A stretch of 64,000 bases of DNA from Pseudomonas sp. 7SR1 (GCF_900156465.1 NZ_LT707064.1:2326501-2390500); one strand, 5' to 3'. Counted from the first letter of the stretch, positions 25,329-36,826 are shown. Numbers and translations are program-made. The notes: generated by a model not told the origin, from the letters alone.

Positions 25329-25358
25329 CTGTGGGAGCGAGCAAGCTCGCTCCCACAG
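25329..25358. repeat. REP element between eat and eutB
   Basis: CTGTGGGAGCGAGC (25329-25342), AA, GCTCGCTCCCACAG (25345-25358): a perfect 14-bp palindrome inside the eat-eutBC operon, where it could tune downstream expression or mRNA stability. Confidence 0.88.
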
Positions 25359-25419
25359 GGGGTTGGCATGCACTTCTATATGGCAGGCACCGGGCCCTCG
25401 GCCCGGTGCCGGTGCAACT

Positions 25420-26790
25420 TCAGATACCTGTGAGCATAGCGTCCGCCGGGGCGTTGGAGCGTTGCTTGGCGGTCAGTTGGAAATACAGGTAGCCGGCAAT
25501 CATGAAACCGAGGAAGACCAGGCAGATCACCGGGTTGAACCAGGCCATCGCCACCAGGCACACCACCGCCAGGAACAGCGCGATGCCCGGTACGATCGGG
25601 TAGCCCGGGGCGCGGAAGGTGCGTTCCAGGTTCGGTTCGGTCTTACGTAATTTGAACAGGCTGAGCATGCTGATGATGTACATCACGATGGCGCCGAATA
25701 CCGACATGGTGATCATCGCCGCCGTCAGCGTCATGCCTTGCAGGTTCACCAGGCCATCGCTGTAGATCGCCGCGATGCCGATCACGCCGCCGGCCAGGAT
25801 CGCCCGGTGCGGAGTCTGGAAGCGGGACAGCTTGGCCAGGCCCCGTGGCAGGTAGCCGGCCCGGGCAAGGGCGAAGAACTGGCGCGAGTAGCCGAGGATG
25901 ATCCCGTGGAAACTCGCCACCAGGCCGAACAGGCCGATCCACACCAGCATGTGCATCCAGGTCGAGTCGTTGCCGACCACGGCTTTCATGGCCTGGGGCA
26001 GCGGGTCATTGATGTTCGACAGTTGCCGCCAGTCGCCTACGCCGCCGGCCATGATCATGACGCCGATGGCCAGGAAGACGAGGGTCAGGATGCCGCTGAC
26101 ATAGGCCCGGGGAATGGTGCGTTTCGGGTCCTTGGCTTCTTCGGCGGCCATGGCCGCGCCTTCGATGGCCAGGAAGAACCAGATGGCGAAGGGGATCGCC
26201 GCGAAAATGCCCGGGATCGAGGCGAGGCTGAACTCGTTGGAGCCGGCCCAGCCGTTGAGCACGAAGTTGCTGAAGCTGAAGCCCGGCGCGACCACGCCCA
26301 TGAACACCAGCAGTTCGGCGACCGCCAGCACCGTGACCACCAGTTCGAAGGCGGCGGCGATGCTGACGCCGAGGATGTTCAGGGTCATGAAGATCACGTA
26401 CGCGCCGACGGCCGCGAGCTTGGGATCCAGTTCCGGAAATTGCACGTTGAGGTAGGCGCCGATGGCCATGGCGATGGCCGGCGGCGCAAAGACGAATTCG
26501 ATCAGGGTGGCGATGCCGGCGATCAACCCGCCTTTCTCGCCAAAGGCCCGTCGGCTGTAGGCAAAAGGCCCACCGGCGTGGGGAATCGCGGTGGTCAGTT
26601 CGGTGAAGCTGAAGATGAAACAGGTGTACATCAGCGCCACCATGAGGGCGGTGACGAGAAAGCCCAGGGTCCCTGCGGTTCCCCAGCCGTAGCTCCAGCC
26701 GAAGTACTCGCCGGAAATCACCAGGCCGACGGCAATGCCCCATAAATGCAGGGTGCCGAGTGTGGGTTTGAGTTGAGTCGTGGTTGTCAT
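25420..26790 (-). CDS. eat: ethanolamine permease (APC superfamily)
   Basis: 456 residues from ATG 26790 (GAGGAC upstream). About 12 membrane segments, starting with LHLWGIAVGLVISGEYFGWS, which is characteristic of ethanolamine permeases, and including AIPHAGGPFAYSRRAFG and FFLAIEGAAMAAEEAKDPKR. It imports ethanolamine for EutBC. It is first in the eat-eutB-eutC unit and preceded by a -24/-12 promoter at 26855-26869, consistent with RpoN control through EatR. Confidence 0.96.
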   Translation of the reverse strand: MTTTTQLKPTLGTLHLWGIAVGLVISGEYFGWSYGWGTAGTLGFLVTALMVALMYTCFIFSFTELTTAIPHAGGPFAYSRRAFGEKGGLIAGIATLIEFVFAPPAIAMAIGAYLNVQFPELDPKLAAVGAYVIFMTLNILGVSIAAAFELVVTVLAVAELLVFMGVVAPGFSFSNFVLNGWAGSNEFSLASIPGIFAAIPFAIWFFLAIEGAAMAAEEAKDPKRTIPRAYVSGILTLVFLAIGVMIMAGGVGDWRQLSNINDPLPQAMKAVVGNDSTWMHMLVWIGLFGLVASFHGIILGYSRQFFALARAGYLPRGLAKLSRFQTPHRAILAGGVIGIAAIYSDGLVNLQGMTLTAAMITMSVFGAIVMYIISMLSLFKLRKTEPNLERTFRAPGYPIVPGIALFLAVVCLVAMAWFNPVICLVFLGFMIAGYLYFQLTAKQRSNAPADAMLTGI

Positions 26791-26854
26791 AAGTCCTCTC
26801 TTCTTTTTTATTGTTCGATCTGTTGGACTTTCGGGTTTGTGGTGGAGCGGGCAC

Positions 26855-26869
26855 GCAAGGCTCATGCCA
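26855..26869 (-). promoter_or_regulatory. sigma-54 promoter of eat-eutBC
   Basis: Minus strand TGGCATGAGCCTTGC has the invariant GG and GC separated by exactly 10 bases and agrees with TGGCAC-N5-TTGC. It is 64 nt upstream of the eat start codon. Confidence 0.8.
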
Positions 26870-26906
26870 GAGCGGTGGGCGGTAAATGGATGTTGTCAGT
26901 GAGGGC

Positions 26907-27005
26907 GCTATCGCGAGCAGGCTCGCTCCCACAGGGATCTGTGGATAACTCTTTTTCCAGGGTTGGCAACAGATCCACTGTGGGAGCGAGCCTGCTCGCG
27001 ATAGC
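26907..27005. repeat. pair of inverted REP elements (BIME-like)
   Basis: A 28-nt element at 26907-26934 is the exact reverse complement of the element at 26978-27005, separated by 43 nt. It lies between the exaC stop and the eat promoter and could form a long hairpin ending the exaC transcript or insulating eat. Confidence 0.85.
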
Positions 27006-27048
27006 TGTCTAAGGGGCAAGGTAGGAGAACCTGCCTTGCCCCAATGGC

Positions 27049-28569
<1,521 letters not shown>

Positions 28570-28640
28570 GATGAGTTCTCCTTGGCTTTTGTGCTTATAC
28601 GGGAGGCCGCGCAAATCGAGCGCCGGTATTTAAACCTAGA

Positions 28641-28655
28641 GCAAAGGTTGGGCCA
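28641..28655 (-). promoter_or_regulatory. sigma-54 promoter of exaC
   Basis: Minus strand TGGCCCAACCTTTGC carries GG-N10-GC, 71 nt upstream of the exaC ATG. Together with the site at 26855 it gives the ethanolamine genes a common RpoN dependence. Confidence 0.75.
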
Positions 28656-28716
28656 TTGCCTTGCAGGGCCCGTAAATCAAGACTTCAGGAGGAGTTCGTC
28701 GGACAAACGGATAGCC

Positions 28717-28747
28717 GGTGTGACGATCGCGATACGGCGGGTGTGAC
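28717..28747. promoter_or_regulatory. candidate EatR upstream activating sites
   Basis: GGTGTGAC repeats at 28717-28724 and 28740-28747, followed by related GTGAGAC and CTGTGAC words to about 28778. They lie 60-135 bp upstream of the sigma-54 promoter, where enhancer sites are expected. The assignment to EatR is inference. Confidence 0.4.
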
Positions 28748-28894
28748 ACTTTGTGCCATGGGTGAGACAGTCTGTGACTGCCGGGTCTCGCCAGCATTGC
28801 ATTGCCGGTTGGGCTGGAGGATGCTGGGGCATGCGCCAGATGGCCTGCCGAACACCGTTATGGCGAAGGGGTATCTTTTGGTGAGTGGATGTAC

Positions 28895-28925
28895 CTGTGG
28901 CGAGGGATCTATCCCCTCGCCACAG
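28895..28925. repeat. REP element (TGTGGCGAGGG type)
   Basis: CTGTGGCGAGGGAT and ATCCCCTCGCCACAG form an imperfect palindrome in the exaC-eatR divergent region. Confidence 0.8.
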
Positions 28926-29058
28926 GTTAAGTGCCAGCCCCGGGATCAAGTGCCCAACCAGGTTCAAGCGTCACGTACAGGTTAAGTGTCAGATAAAGCA
29001 TCAGGTGTCCGGACCGTTACTCCAACAAGGCCGCAACCTTCGGGGAGAATAATAAGAA

Positions 29059-30963
29059 ATGCACAGCAACCATTTGACCCGCCATGCCCAGCAAGTCTTC
29101 ACGGTCACCCAGGGTAAGGCCCATTTGCAGGGCCCTGGCAGCGATCCATCGATCGCCCGTTCCTGGCTGCGCTGCCTGGAGGATTATCACCTCGACCCGG
29201 CCCAGAACCTGGCGCCGACGGTGCTCGAGCATGGCCGGGTGCTGGAGAGCCGCGAGCGCCTGCAGCAGGTGCTGAATATCGCCGGCACGGAAATGACCAG
29301 CCTGCACCAGCAACTCTCCGGCGCCGGTCATGCGGTGCTGCTCACCGACGCCCGGGGGGTGATCCTCAATTGCGTCACCGCTCCCAGCGAACGCAAGATC
29401 TTCGAACGGGCCGGTCTCTGGCTCGGCGCCGACTGGAGCGAAGCCTGCGAAGGCACCAACGGCATCGGCACCTGCCTGGTGGAGCGCCAGGCCCTGACCA
29501 TCCACCAGGAAGAACATTTTCGCGGTCGCCATACCGGCCTGACCTGCTCGGCGAGCCCGGTCTTCGACCCGCACGGCGAATTGATGGCGGTGCTCGACGT
29601 GTCCTCGGCCCGGCCCGACGTGTCGCGCCAGAGCCAGTTCCACACCATGGCGCTGGTCAACCTGTCGGCGAAGATGATCGAGAGCTGCTACTTCCTGCGT
29701 TGCTTCGACGATCAATGGCTGTTGCGCTTCCATTTGCAAGCCGAATCCGTGGGCCTGTTCAGCGAAGGGCTGCTGGCTTTCGATGGCGAAGGGCGGATCC
29801 GCGCGGTCAACCAGAGCGCCCTGAACCTGCTCGGGCACATGCGCGGTGGCTTGATCGGTCAGCGGGTCGAGGACTTTTTCGACTGTTCCCTGGACGAATT
29901 GCTGGGCCGGGCCAGTCCCCAGGCCAGCGCCAGTTGGCCACTGCGCAGCCGAGATGGGCGGCATCTGTTCGCTGTCTTGCGTGGCCAGGCGCGCAGCGTG
30001 CCGGTGCCGATCGCGCCGGCGCTCAAGGCCATCGAACCCGCGCGGGCGTCGGGTATCTGCCTGGGGGATACGACGCTTCAGGAGCATTTTCGCAAGGCGC
30101 TGCGGGTGTTCGAACGCGACGTGCCGCTGCTGATCCATGGCGAAACCGGCTCCGGCAAGGAGGCGTTCGCCAAGGCCGTGCACCACGCCAGCCAGCGCGC
30201 CGGCAAGCATTTTGTCGCCCTCAACTGCGCGGCCATCCCGGAAAGCCTGATCGAGAGCGAACTGTTCGGTTATCGCGGCGGCAGTTTCACCGGGGCCCGC
30301 AAGGAAGGCATGCGCGGCAAGCTGCAGCAGGCCGACGGCGGAACGTTGTTCCTGGACGAGATCGGCGACATGCCCCTGGCCTTGCAGACCCGGCTGTTGC
30401 GCGTGCTTGAAGACCGCCAGGTGGTGCCCATTGGCGGCGAGCCCGAGCCTGTCAACGTGCGCATCATCAGCGCAACTCACCGGCAATTGCTCGAGCGGGT
30501 CCGGGATGGCAGCTTCCGCGAGGACCTGTATTACCGGCTCAACGGCCTGGAGATTGCCTTGCCGCCATTGCGCGAGCGCGGCGACAAGGCCCAGTTGCTG
30601 GATTTCCTGCTGGCCGAAGAGGCTGGTGCCGACATGATCAACCTCGATGAACCGGCACGCCAGGCGTTGCTGGGGTTCGACTGGCCGGGCAATGTGCGGC
30701 AGTTGCGCAATGTCCTGCGCACCCTGGCCGCGTTGTGCGAAGGCGGGCGGATCGGCCTGGAAGACTTGCCGGCGATGATCCGCCAGCGCCCGGTTGCCGT
30801 GGTCGAAACGGTGGCAGAACGGCCCCTGGAAGATGCCGAGCGCCTGGCGTTGCTCGATGCCCTGGAGCGTCAGCGCTGGCACATGACCCACACGGCGGAA
30901 CAACTGGGGATCAGCCGCAATACCCTTTACCGAAAGTTGCGTAAACACGCCATCGCCCGCTGA
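29059..30963 (+). CDS. eatR: sigma-54-dependent activator of ethanolamine genes (AcoR type)
   Basis: 634 residues: an N-terminal sensory region with GAF-like AcoR domain (to about 320), an AAA+ domain with Walker A GETGSGKEAF at about 361, the sigma-54 contact loop GSFTGA at about 408 (Ser for the usual Ala) and Walker B TLFLDEIGDM at about 430, and a C-terminal Fis-type HTH (HMTHTAEQLGISRNTLYRKL). The P. aeruginosa orthologue by position, EatR, activates ethanolamine genes with RpoN. Here it is divergent from exaC, and two target promoters have -24/-12 motifs. The ligand may be ethanolamine or acetaldehyde. Confidence 0.9.
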   Translation: MHSNHLTRHAQQVFTVTQGKAHLQGPGSDPSIARSWLRCLEDYHLDPAQNLAPTVLEHGRVLESRERLQQVLNIAGTEMTSLHQQLSGAGHAVLLTDARGVILNCVTAPSERKIFERAGLWLGADWSEACEGTNGIGTCLVERQALTIHQEEHFRGRHTGLTCSASPVFDPHGELMAVLDVSSARPDVSRQSQFHTMALVNLSAKMIESCYFLRCFDDQWLLRFHLQAESVGLFSEGLLAFDGEGRIRAVNQSALNLLGHMRGGLIGQRVEDFFDCSLDELLGRASPQASASWPLRSRDGRHLFAVLRGQARSVPVPIAPALKAIEPARASGICLGDTTLQEHFRKALRVFERDVPLLIHGETGSGKEAFAKAVHHASQRAGKHFVALNCAAIPESLIESELFGYRGGSFTGARKEGMRGKLQQADGGTLFLDEIGDMPLALQTRLLRVLEDRQVVPIGGEPEPVNVRIISATHRQLLERVRDGSFREDLYYRLNGLEIALPPLRERGDKAQLLDFLLAEEAGADMINLDEPARQALLGFDWPGNVRQLRNVLRTLAALCEGGRIGLEDLPAMIRQRPVAVVETVAERPLEDAERLALLDALERQRWHMTHTAEQLGISRNTLYRKLRKHAIAR

Positions 30964-30997
30964 GCCGCAGCGCATCTACCTGAAGGAATGCGGTCAA

Positions 30998-31089
30998 CTG
31001 TGGGAGCGAGCCTGCTCGCGATGACGGCGGCACATCCAGCATCAACGCAAGTTGACCCACCGCTATCGCGAGCAGGCTCGCTCCCGCAG
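30998..31089. repeat. pair of inverted REP elements
   Basis: CTGTGGGAGCGAGCCTGCTC (30998 on) and its complement ending at 31089, with one base changed in the distal CCCGCAG. It lies between eatR and mpl and may act as transcription boundary. Confidence 0.83.
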
Positions 31090-31207
31090 GGGGTATGGGC
31101 TGTTTGCAAGTCTGGCGGGCACCTGTAAAGGCGGCGTGAAATCGAAACACAAGGTGCGATTTCCCCCTCCCTAGGCTAACCTGCGGCCATGTTTTACGAG
31201 GTCGACT

Positions 31208-32557
31208 ATGCACATCCATATTCTCGGTATTTGCGGCACTTTCATGGGTTCGATGGCGGTCCTGGCCAAGGAGCTGGGCCATCACGTGACTGGCTCCGAC
31301 GCCAACGTCTACCCACCGATGAGCACCCAGCTGGAAGCCCAGGGCATCGAACTGACCCAGGGCTATGACCCGGCGCAACTGGACCCCGCGCCGGACCTGG
31401 TGGTCATCGGCAACGCCATGTCCCGTGGCAACCCGGCGGTGGAATACGTGCTCAACAAGGGCTTGCCCTATGTGTCGGGGCCGCAGTGGCTGGCCGACCA
31501 TGTGCTGCAGGGCCGTTGGGTCCTGGCAGTGGCCGGCACCCACGGCAAGACCACCACCAGCAGCATGCTGGCCTGGGTCCTGGAGCACGCCGGCATGAGC
31601 CCGGGCTTCTTGATCGGCGGCGTGCCGCAGAATTTCTCGGTATCGGCGCGCCTGGGCGGCACGCCGTTTTTCGTGATCGAGGCGGACGAATACGACAGCG
31701 CGTTCTTCGACAAACGCTCGAAGTTCGTCCATTACCGTCCCCGCACGGCGATTCTCAACAACCTTGAATACGATCATGCGGACATCTTCCCTGATCTGGC
31801 CGCCATCGAACGGCAGTTCCATCACTTGGTACGTACCATCCCGAGCGAAGGCCTGGTCATCCACCCCACCACCGAACCGGCCTTGCAGCGCGTCATCGAG
31901 ATGGGCTGCTGGACCCCGGTGCAGACCACCGGCGCGGGCGGGCAGTGGCAAGTGAAATTGCTCAGCGAAGATGGCTCGCAGTTCGAGGTCATGTTTGAAG
32001 GCCAATCCCAGGGTGTGGTGGAGTGGGCGTTGACCGGCCAGCACAACGTCGCCAACGCCCTGGCGACACTGGCGGCGGCCCGGCATGTCGGTGTGGTGCC
32101 TTCCATGGGCATCGCCGCATTGAGCGCATTCAAGAGCGTCAAGCGGCGTATGGAGATAGTCGCCCAAGTGCGCGGCATCACCCTCTATGACGACTTCGCC
32201 CACCACCCGACCGCCATCGCCACCACCCTCGACGGTTTGCGCAAGCGCATCGGCGATGCGCCGTTGATTGCCATTATCGAGCCGCGCTCCAACTCCATGA
32301 AGCTTGGTGCGCACCGTGATGGCCTGCCCGAAAGCGTGGTGGATGCCGATCAGGTGATCTGGTACTCACCGGCCAACCTCGGTTGGGACCTGGGAGCCAC
32401 TGCGGCGTTGTGCACGGTGCCGTCGATTGTCAGCGATTCCCTGGAAGGCATCATCGAGCGCGTGAAGAGCCAGGCACAGCCCGGCACGCACGTGGTCATC
32501 ATGAGCAACGGTGGCTTTGGCGGCCTGCATGGCAAACTGGCCGAGGCGCTCAAATGA
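31208..32557 (+). CDS. mpl: UDP-N-acetylmuramate:L-alanyl-gamma-D-glutamyl-meso-diaminopimelate ligase
   Basis: 449 residues, the usual Mpl length. It reattaches recycled murein tripeptide to UDP-MurNAc in the cytoplasm. Mur ligase features: N-terminal [25 protein letters not shown] loop [19 protein letters not shown], central [20 protein letters not shown] and C-terminal [19 protein letters not shown] with [12 protein letters not shown]. Its stop codon overlaps the ubiX start (ATGA), so the two are co-translated. Confidence 0.97.
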   Translation: MHIHILGICGTFMGSMAVLAKELGHHVTGSDANVYPPMSTQLEAQGIELTQGYDPAQLDPAPDLVVIGNAMSRGNPAVEYVLNKGLPYVSGPQWLADHVLQGRWVLAVAGTHGKTTTSSMLAWVLEHAGMSPGFLIGGVPQNFSVSARLGGTPFFVIEADEYDSAFFDKRSKFVHYRPRTAILNNLEYDHADIFPDLAAIERQFHHLVRTIPSEGLVIHPTTEPALQRVIEMGCWTPVQTTGAGGQWQVKLLSEDGSQFEVMFEGQSQGVVEWALTGQHNVANALATLAAARHVGVVPSMGIAALSAFKSVKRRMEIVAQVRGITLYDDFAHHPTAIATTLDGLRKRIGDAPLIAIIEPRSNSMKLGAHRDGLPESVVDADQVIWYSPANLGWDLGATAALCTVPSIVSDSLEGIIERVKSQAQPGTHVVIMSNGGFGGLHGKLAEALK

Positions 32558-33201
32558 ATACTCGCCTGGGGGACAATGGCCCCGAACGCATCACACTGGC
32601 AATGACTGGAGCTTCCGGCGCCCAGTACGGCTTGCGCCTGCTCGATTGCCTGGTGCGGGAAGATCGCGAGGTGCACTTCCTCATCTCCAAGGCGGCGCAA
32701 CTGGTGATCGCCACCGAGACCGACGTGAGCCTCCCGGCCAAGACCCAGATGATGCAGGCGTTCCTCACCGAATACACGGGAGCTGCGGCGGGGCAGATCC
32801 GTGTGTACGGCAAGGAGGACTGGATGTCGCCGGTGGCTTCCGGCTCCGGCGCGCCGGCGGCGATGGTGGTGGTGCCGTGTTCCACCGGAACCCTGTCGGC
32901 GATCGCCACCGGTGCCTGCAACAACCTGATCGAGCGGGCCGCGGACGTGACGCTCAAGGAGCGCCGGCAGTTGATCCTGGTGCCTCGGGAGGCGCCGTAC
33001 TCGAGTATTCATCTGGAGCATATGCTCAAGCTGTCGAACATGGGCGTAACCATCCTGCCGGCTTCCCCCGGGTTTTATCACCAGCCGCAGACCATCGACG
33101 ACCTGATCGATTTCGTGGTCGCGCGAGTCCTCAATCTGCTGAACATTCCCCAGGACATGTTGCCGCGTTGGGGGGAGCATCATTTGAGCAGCGATGAATA
33201 A
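32554..33201 (+). CDS. ubiX: flavin prenyltransferase UbiX
   Basis: 215 residues starting at ATG 32554, overlapping mpl by 4 nt. UbiX makes prenylated FMN, the cofactor of UbiD decarboxylase in ubiquinone synthesis. Motifs: [52 protein letters not shown] and the [20 protein letters not shown] segment. Standard length and context (mpl-ubiX is conserved in pseudomonads). Confidence 0.97.
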   Translation: MNTRLGDNGPERITLAMTGASGAQYGLRLLDCLVREDREVHFLISKAAQLVIATETDVSLPAKTQMMQAFLTEYTGAAAGQIRVYGKEDWMSPVASGSGAPAAMVVVPCSTGTLSAIATGACNNLIERAADVTLKERRQLILVPREAPYSSIHLEHMLKLSNMGVTILPASPGFYHQPQTIDDLIDFVVARVLNLLNIPQDMLPRWGEHHLSSDE

Positions 33202-33478
33202 GCTGCTGGTCCTGGCGCTGGCGCTGCAACTGGCCGGCTGTGCCACCGCTCGTACCCTCGACGCCGCCAAGCCTGGTGCGCCGGTGGTATATGCCGGGAC
33301 GCGGCTGGATCTCTATGCCCTCAATGGCGGTTGTTGCGCCAAGGACCGCTTCGGCGCCGAGGCCCCGCGCTATCCAGGCGTCGACCTGCCGGCCAGTGCG
33401 TTGCTCGACACCCTGTTGCTGCCGCTGTCGTTGTTCACGGCAATGGGCGTGGGGTTCCAGGCGACTGGCGGGATGTAG
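33194..33478 (+). CDS. YceK/YidQ family lipoprotein
   Basis: 94 residues. A short signal peptide ends in the lipobox LQLAGC with lipidated Cys16. The rest has the family pattern: [16 protein letters not shown], then [28 protein letters not shown] with a hydrophobic C-terminal stretch. The function of the family is unknown. The start overlaps the ubiX end by 8 nt. The +2 residue after Cys is Thr/Ala rather than Asp, so outer-membrane sorting is likely. Confidence 0.9.
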   Translation: MNKLLVLALALQLAGCATARTLDAAKPGAPVVYAGTRLDLYALNGGCCAKDRFGAEAPRYPGVDLPASALLDTLLLPLSLFTAMGVGFQATGGM

Positions 33479-33512
33479 GGCTCAGAAGAGGTAGCTGCAC
33501 GAAAGCACTCCC

Positions 33513-33641
33513 GTGGCGAGGGGATTTATCCGCGCTGGACTGCGCAGCAGTCCCAAAACCGCAACAGGCGTATATCAGGCCGATCGAGCTGGCTGCCTTG
33601 GGGCCGCGTCGCGGCCCAGCGGAGATGAGTCCCCTCGCCAC
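33513..33641. repeat. long REP element with inverted ends
   Basis: GTGGCGAGGGGATTTATCC at the left and GAGTCCCCTCGCCAC at the right bracket an internal hairpin (GGGGCCGCGTCGCGGCCC). It lies between the convergent YceK and SDR genes and may serve as bidirectional terminator. Confidence 0.75.
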
Positions 33642-33693
33642 AATTGCCTCGCACCACAAGCGCTTGGCTTGGATACGGGGCCGCTTGCCCAGC

Positions 33694-34335
33694 CTACTTG
33701 CCCAGCTTGCGCAACTCATCCGACTCCACCACCCGCACCCCATCCTGCTCTTCCAGGGCCAGGCGCCACATGGCGCGGGCCAGTTGGCAGGCTTCGATGC
33801 CGTGGTACTTGCCCGGGATCAGCTTCGACAAGGGGCCGGCCAGTTGCTCGGCCAGGCGAGGCTCGGGCCGTTCCCCCAGCAGCAGGGAAGGCCGGCAGAT
33901 GGTCAGTTGCGGCCAGTCCTGGGCCTTGAGCGCCGCTTCCATCTCGCCTTTGACCCGGTTGTAGAAGATCGACGATTTTGGATCGGCCCCCAAGGCGCTG
34001 ATGACGATCAGGTGCCGGGCCCCCAGTTCCCGGGCACGCTTGGCAAACGCGACGACCAGGTCCAGGTCCACCGCGCGGAAGGCCTGTTCGGAGCCGGCTT
34101 TCTTGAGGGTCGTGCCGAGGCAGCAAAAGGCGATATCGACCTGGCCGTCGAGTCGCGGCAGTACGTCGGCCGGCTCCCCGACCGGGTTTTCCAGGCGCGG
34201 GTGCTCCGCCAATGGCCGGCGTGAAGGCGCCAGGACCCGGCTGATGGTCGGTTCGTTGAGCAACCGGTCCAGTAGGTGTTCCCCGGTCAGCCCGGTAGCG
34301 CCGGCGAGCAAGACATGCTGAGGCGTCAAGTACAT
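33694..34335 (-). CDS. NAD(P)-binding oxidoreductase, HTATIP2/TIP30-like atypical SDR
   Basis: 213 residues with a Rossmann motif [18 protein letters not shown] at the N-terminus, [29 protein letters not shown] after the second half-site, and the SDR-like [29 protein letters not shown] with Ser-Tyr-Lys arrangement (S-A-L-G-A..YNRVKGE). It is typical of the bacterial relatives of TIP30/CC3. The substrate is unknown. It is a single gene 27 nt downstream of the MORN/caspase gene end on the same strand. Confidence 0.85.
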   Translation of the reverse strand: MYLTPQHVLLAGATGLTGEHLLDRLLNEPTISRVLAPSRRPLAEHPRLENPVGEPADVLPRLDGQVDIAFCCLGTTLKKAGSEQAFRAVDLDLVVAFAKRARELGARHLIVISALGADPKSSIFYNRVKGEMEAALKAQDWPQLTICRPSLLLGERPEPRLAEQLAGPLSKLIPGKYHGIEACQLARAMWRLALEEQDGVRVVESDELRKLGK

Positions 34336-34362
34336 GGTGTTTCCCCCTTGATACGGTTCAGC

Positions 34363-36081
34363 TTAGTTGCTCTTTTGGCCCTCGTCGTTCAGTGCGGTAC
34401 TTTGCAATGCTTTGCGCGCCTGCTGTTTACGCAGCAGTTGCCAGTGGGAAAGCACCGTCCTGGGCGCCCAGATCTGCGGTTCGGAGGCTTCGAAATTGTC
34501 CGCCTGTTCCCGTTCGGCAACGGTGGCCTTGGCCAGCTTGAAAGCCTGTTCCAGGTCGTCGGTCTGGTTCAGTGCTTGGGCGAACAGCGCATCGCCGAAA
34601 TAAGTGAAGTTGGCCTCCTCGGAACAGCCGAAGGACACCCGGTCCGCCCGGGAAGCGGTCATGATCAGGGTGCGTTCGTCCTTGAGGGCCGGAATGAAAC
34701 CCCCTGAGTAGCAGGCCGAGATCACCACGATCTTGTCGCGGTTTTTCAGGGGCGCCAGCACCGCCGCCAGTTCATCGGCGGGCAGGTCGGCCAGTTCCAT
34801 GCGCGGTTGGTCCAGGACCAGTTCGTGTTCGCTGGTGCCATGGCTGGTGAGGTAGATGAACACCAGGTCTTCCGGGCCGCTGCGCTCGGCCAGTGTGCGG
34901 GCGGCGCGCCGCAGGCTTTCGCGGGTGGCCATGGGACGGTCGCCCAGGTGGTCGCGATGGTTGACCAGGCGGATCTGGCCGAACGCACCGAAGCGGCTGG
35001 TGAGCATGTTGGCGACATAGTCGGATTCGCGCAGGAACACGCTCTGCTTGCCGTCGCCGCCCAGGGTCAGGCTGTAGAGCTCCACCGCTGCCGTCGAGGC
35101 GGGGATGTCGGCCAGTGCGTCGTCCAGCAGCCGGCCCTGGGCCAGCAGGCCGAGTTCGAGTACATCCGGCAGCGGTTTGCCGTCGGCGTCGCGCACCCGC
35201 TGGCCATTGGCCCAGATACCGCTCTGTACCGTGCCGTCGGTGAGCGCCAGGGTGCCGCGACCGTTATAGCTGTCGTTTTCGAACTGGCCGATGTAGAAGC
35301 TGCCATCGGGCAGGTTCAGGCGGCCCTGGCCGGTGAAACGCCATTCATTGAATTGACCGCGGTAATGGCTGCCATCGGCACCGATCAGTTCGCCCTTGCC
35401 GGTGAGGGCGCCTTCCTTGAACTGGCCGATCCAGACATCGCCATCGGCGTTTTCGTAGCGACCGCGGCCGCTGAGCTGGTTGTCCTTGAACCCGCCGACG
35501 TAGACATCGCCATCGGCGCTGTTGAAGGTGCCCCGGCCTTGCAGCTGGCCGTCGACGAAGTTTCCGGTGAACTGATTGCCGGCGGCATCCAAGCGTTGGC
35601 CTTCTCCGTTGGGCTTGCCGTTGGTGAAGGGCCCCTGGTACTGGCTGCCATCGGCGAGCTCAAGGCGTCCGAGGCCTGAATACCGGTCGGCCTTGAATTC
35701 GCCGCGGTAGGTCATGCCGTTTTCCTTGAGCGTGCCTTCCCCGTCTCGCCGGCCGTGCTTGAACCCGCCGCTGTAGCTGCTGTTGGGCGTGCTCAGGCTG
35801 CCCTGGCCATGGAACAGCCCATGCTGGAACTGGCCGCGATAGACCTCGCCGTTGCTGCCGTGCCATTCCCCGTTGCCATGCCATTGGCCTTGGTCGAACT
35901 GCCCGGCGTACCAGCTGCCGTTGGGGTAGTCGACGCGCCCCTGGCCTTGCAGCAGGCCGTTCACCAGCTCACCGCGGTAGCGGCCGCCATCGGGCAGGCG
36001 AGCGTCGGGCGGCAGCAGCGATTCGCCGTCGCCGCAGGCAGTCAGCAAGAGGGTCAGGGCCAAGGGAGCAAGTGAGCGCAT
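34363..36081 (-). CDS. MORN-repeat lipoprotein with C13/caspase-like peptidase domain
   Basis: 572 residues. The signal peptide ends in the lipobox LLLTAC (Cys16). Residues about 34-300 are roughly eleven MORN repeats (YRGELVNGLLQGQGRVDYPNG and similar), which often bind membranes. Residues about 330-540 are a clan CD cysteine peptidase (C13-like) with candidate dyad His414 in IYLTSHGTSEHE and Cys457 in VVISACYSGGF. So a caspase-like protease would be held at the periplasmic face of a membrane, with MORN repeats as adaptor. The target is unknown. The architecture is seen in pseudomonads but is uncharacterised as far as I know. Confidence 0.88.
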   Translation of the reverse strand: MRSLAPLALTLLLTACGDGESLLPPDARLPDGGRYRGELVNGLLQGQGRVDYPNGSWYAGQFDQGQWHGNGEWHGSNGEVYRGQFQHGLFHGQGSLSTPNSSYSGGFKHGRRDGEGTLKENGMTYRGEFKADRYSGLGRLELADGSQYQGPFTNGKPNGEGQRLDAAGNQFTGNFVDGQLQGRGTFNSADGDVYVGGFKDNQLSGRGRYENADGDVWIGQFKEGALTGKGELIGADGSHYRGQFNEWRFTGQGRLNLPDGSFYIGQFENDSYNGRGTLALTDGTVQSGIWANGQRVRDADGKPLPDVLELGLLAQGRLLDDALADIPASTAAVELYSLTLGGDGKQSVFLRESDYVANMLTSRFGAFGQIRLVNHRDHLGDRPMATRESLRRAARTLAERSGPEDLVFIYLTSHGTSEHELVLDQPRMELADLPADELAAVLAPLKNRDKIVVISACYSGGFIPALKDERTLIMTASRADRVSFGCSEEANFTYFGDALFAQALNQTDDLEQAFKLAKATVAEREQADNFEASEPQIWAPRTVLSHWQLLRKQQARKALQSTALNDEGQKSN

Positions 36082-36184
36082 AACGGGGATCCAGGTAATC
36101 AGGCGACGAGTATGCCGCAGCTGCGCCTTCTGGATATAGAGAAGCGGTGCGAAACTGCCTGGGCGGCTTCGCTTCCGCCTGGGT

Positions 36185-36640
36185 TCACACGAAGCAGAGC
36201 GACAGGGGCTCGGCGATGTAGGCCGGTTTGTCCGAGCCTTCGATTTCCAGCGTGGCGGTGGCCTTGAGCAGCCATTGGCCGGGTTTTTTCTCGGTCACGT
36301 CCACCAGGTCGACCTTGAGCCGGACCCTGGAATCGACTTTCACCGGCTGGATGAAACGCACGCTGTCGAGTCCGTAGTTGACCACCATCTTCACGCCCTC
36401 GGGCAGGATCAGGATGTCTTCCATCAGCTTGGGCATCAGCGACAGCGACAGGAACCCGTGGGCAATGGTGCTGCCGAACGGGGTCTGTGCCGCCTTGACC
36501 GGATCGACGTGAATGAACTGGAAGTCACCAGTGGCTTCGGCGAACAGGTTGATGCGGTCCTGGTCGATGCTCAGCCATTCGGAACGTCCCAGTTCCTTGC
36601 CGACATAATCTTTGAGCGCTGCAACAGGCACATAGGGCAT
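36185..36640 (-). CDS. MaoC family dehydratase
   Basis: 151 residues from ATG 36640 (AAGGAG 7 nt upstream). Hot-dog fold (R)-hydratase with the catalytic pair Asp39 and His44 in FAEATGDFQFIHVDPVKA and the following FGSTIAHGFLSLSLMPKLM. It hydrates enoyl-CoA (fatty-acid degradation or PHA precursor supply). It is monocistronic, and the substrate is inferred from the family only. Confidence 0.93.
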   Translation of the reverse strand: MPYVPVAALKDYVGKELGRSEWLSIDQDRINLFAEATGDFQFIHVDPVKAAQTPFGSTIAHGFLSLSLMPKLMEDILILPEGVKMVVNYGLDSVRFIQPVKVDSRVRLKVDLVDVTEKKPGQWLLKATATLEIEGSDKPAYIAEPLSLCFV

Positions 36641-36826
36641 TGAGACTCTCCTTGGTTCATCGGTTTTATCTGGAGCGGGGACCTGGGTCCCCGGAGAACC
36701 ACTGTAGATCAACATGACGGACCGGGCAGGTCATCGACCATGCTTTTTACGAATGCCGGACCATAGCGCGGGCATGCTTATAATGCGGGCGCATTCAATG
36801 GGGACATGTCGCGGGGGAAAGAGCGG

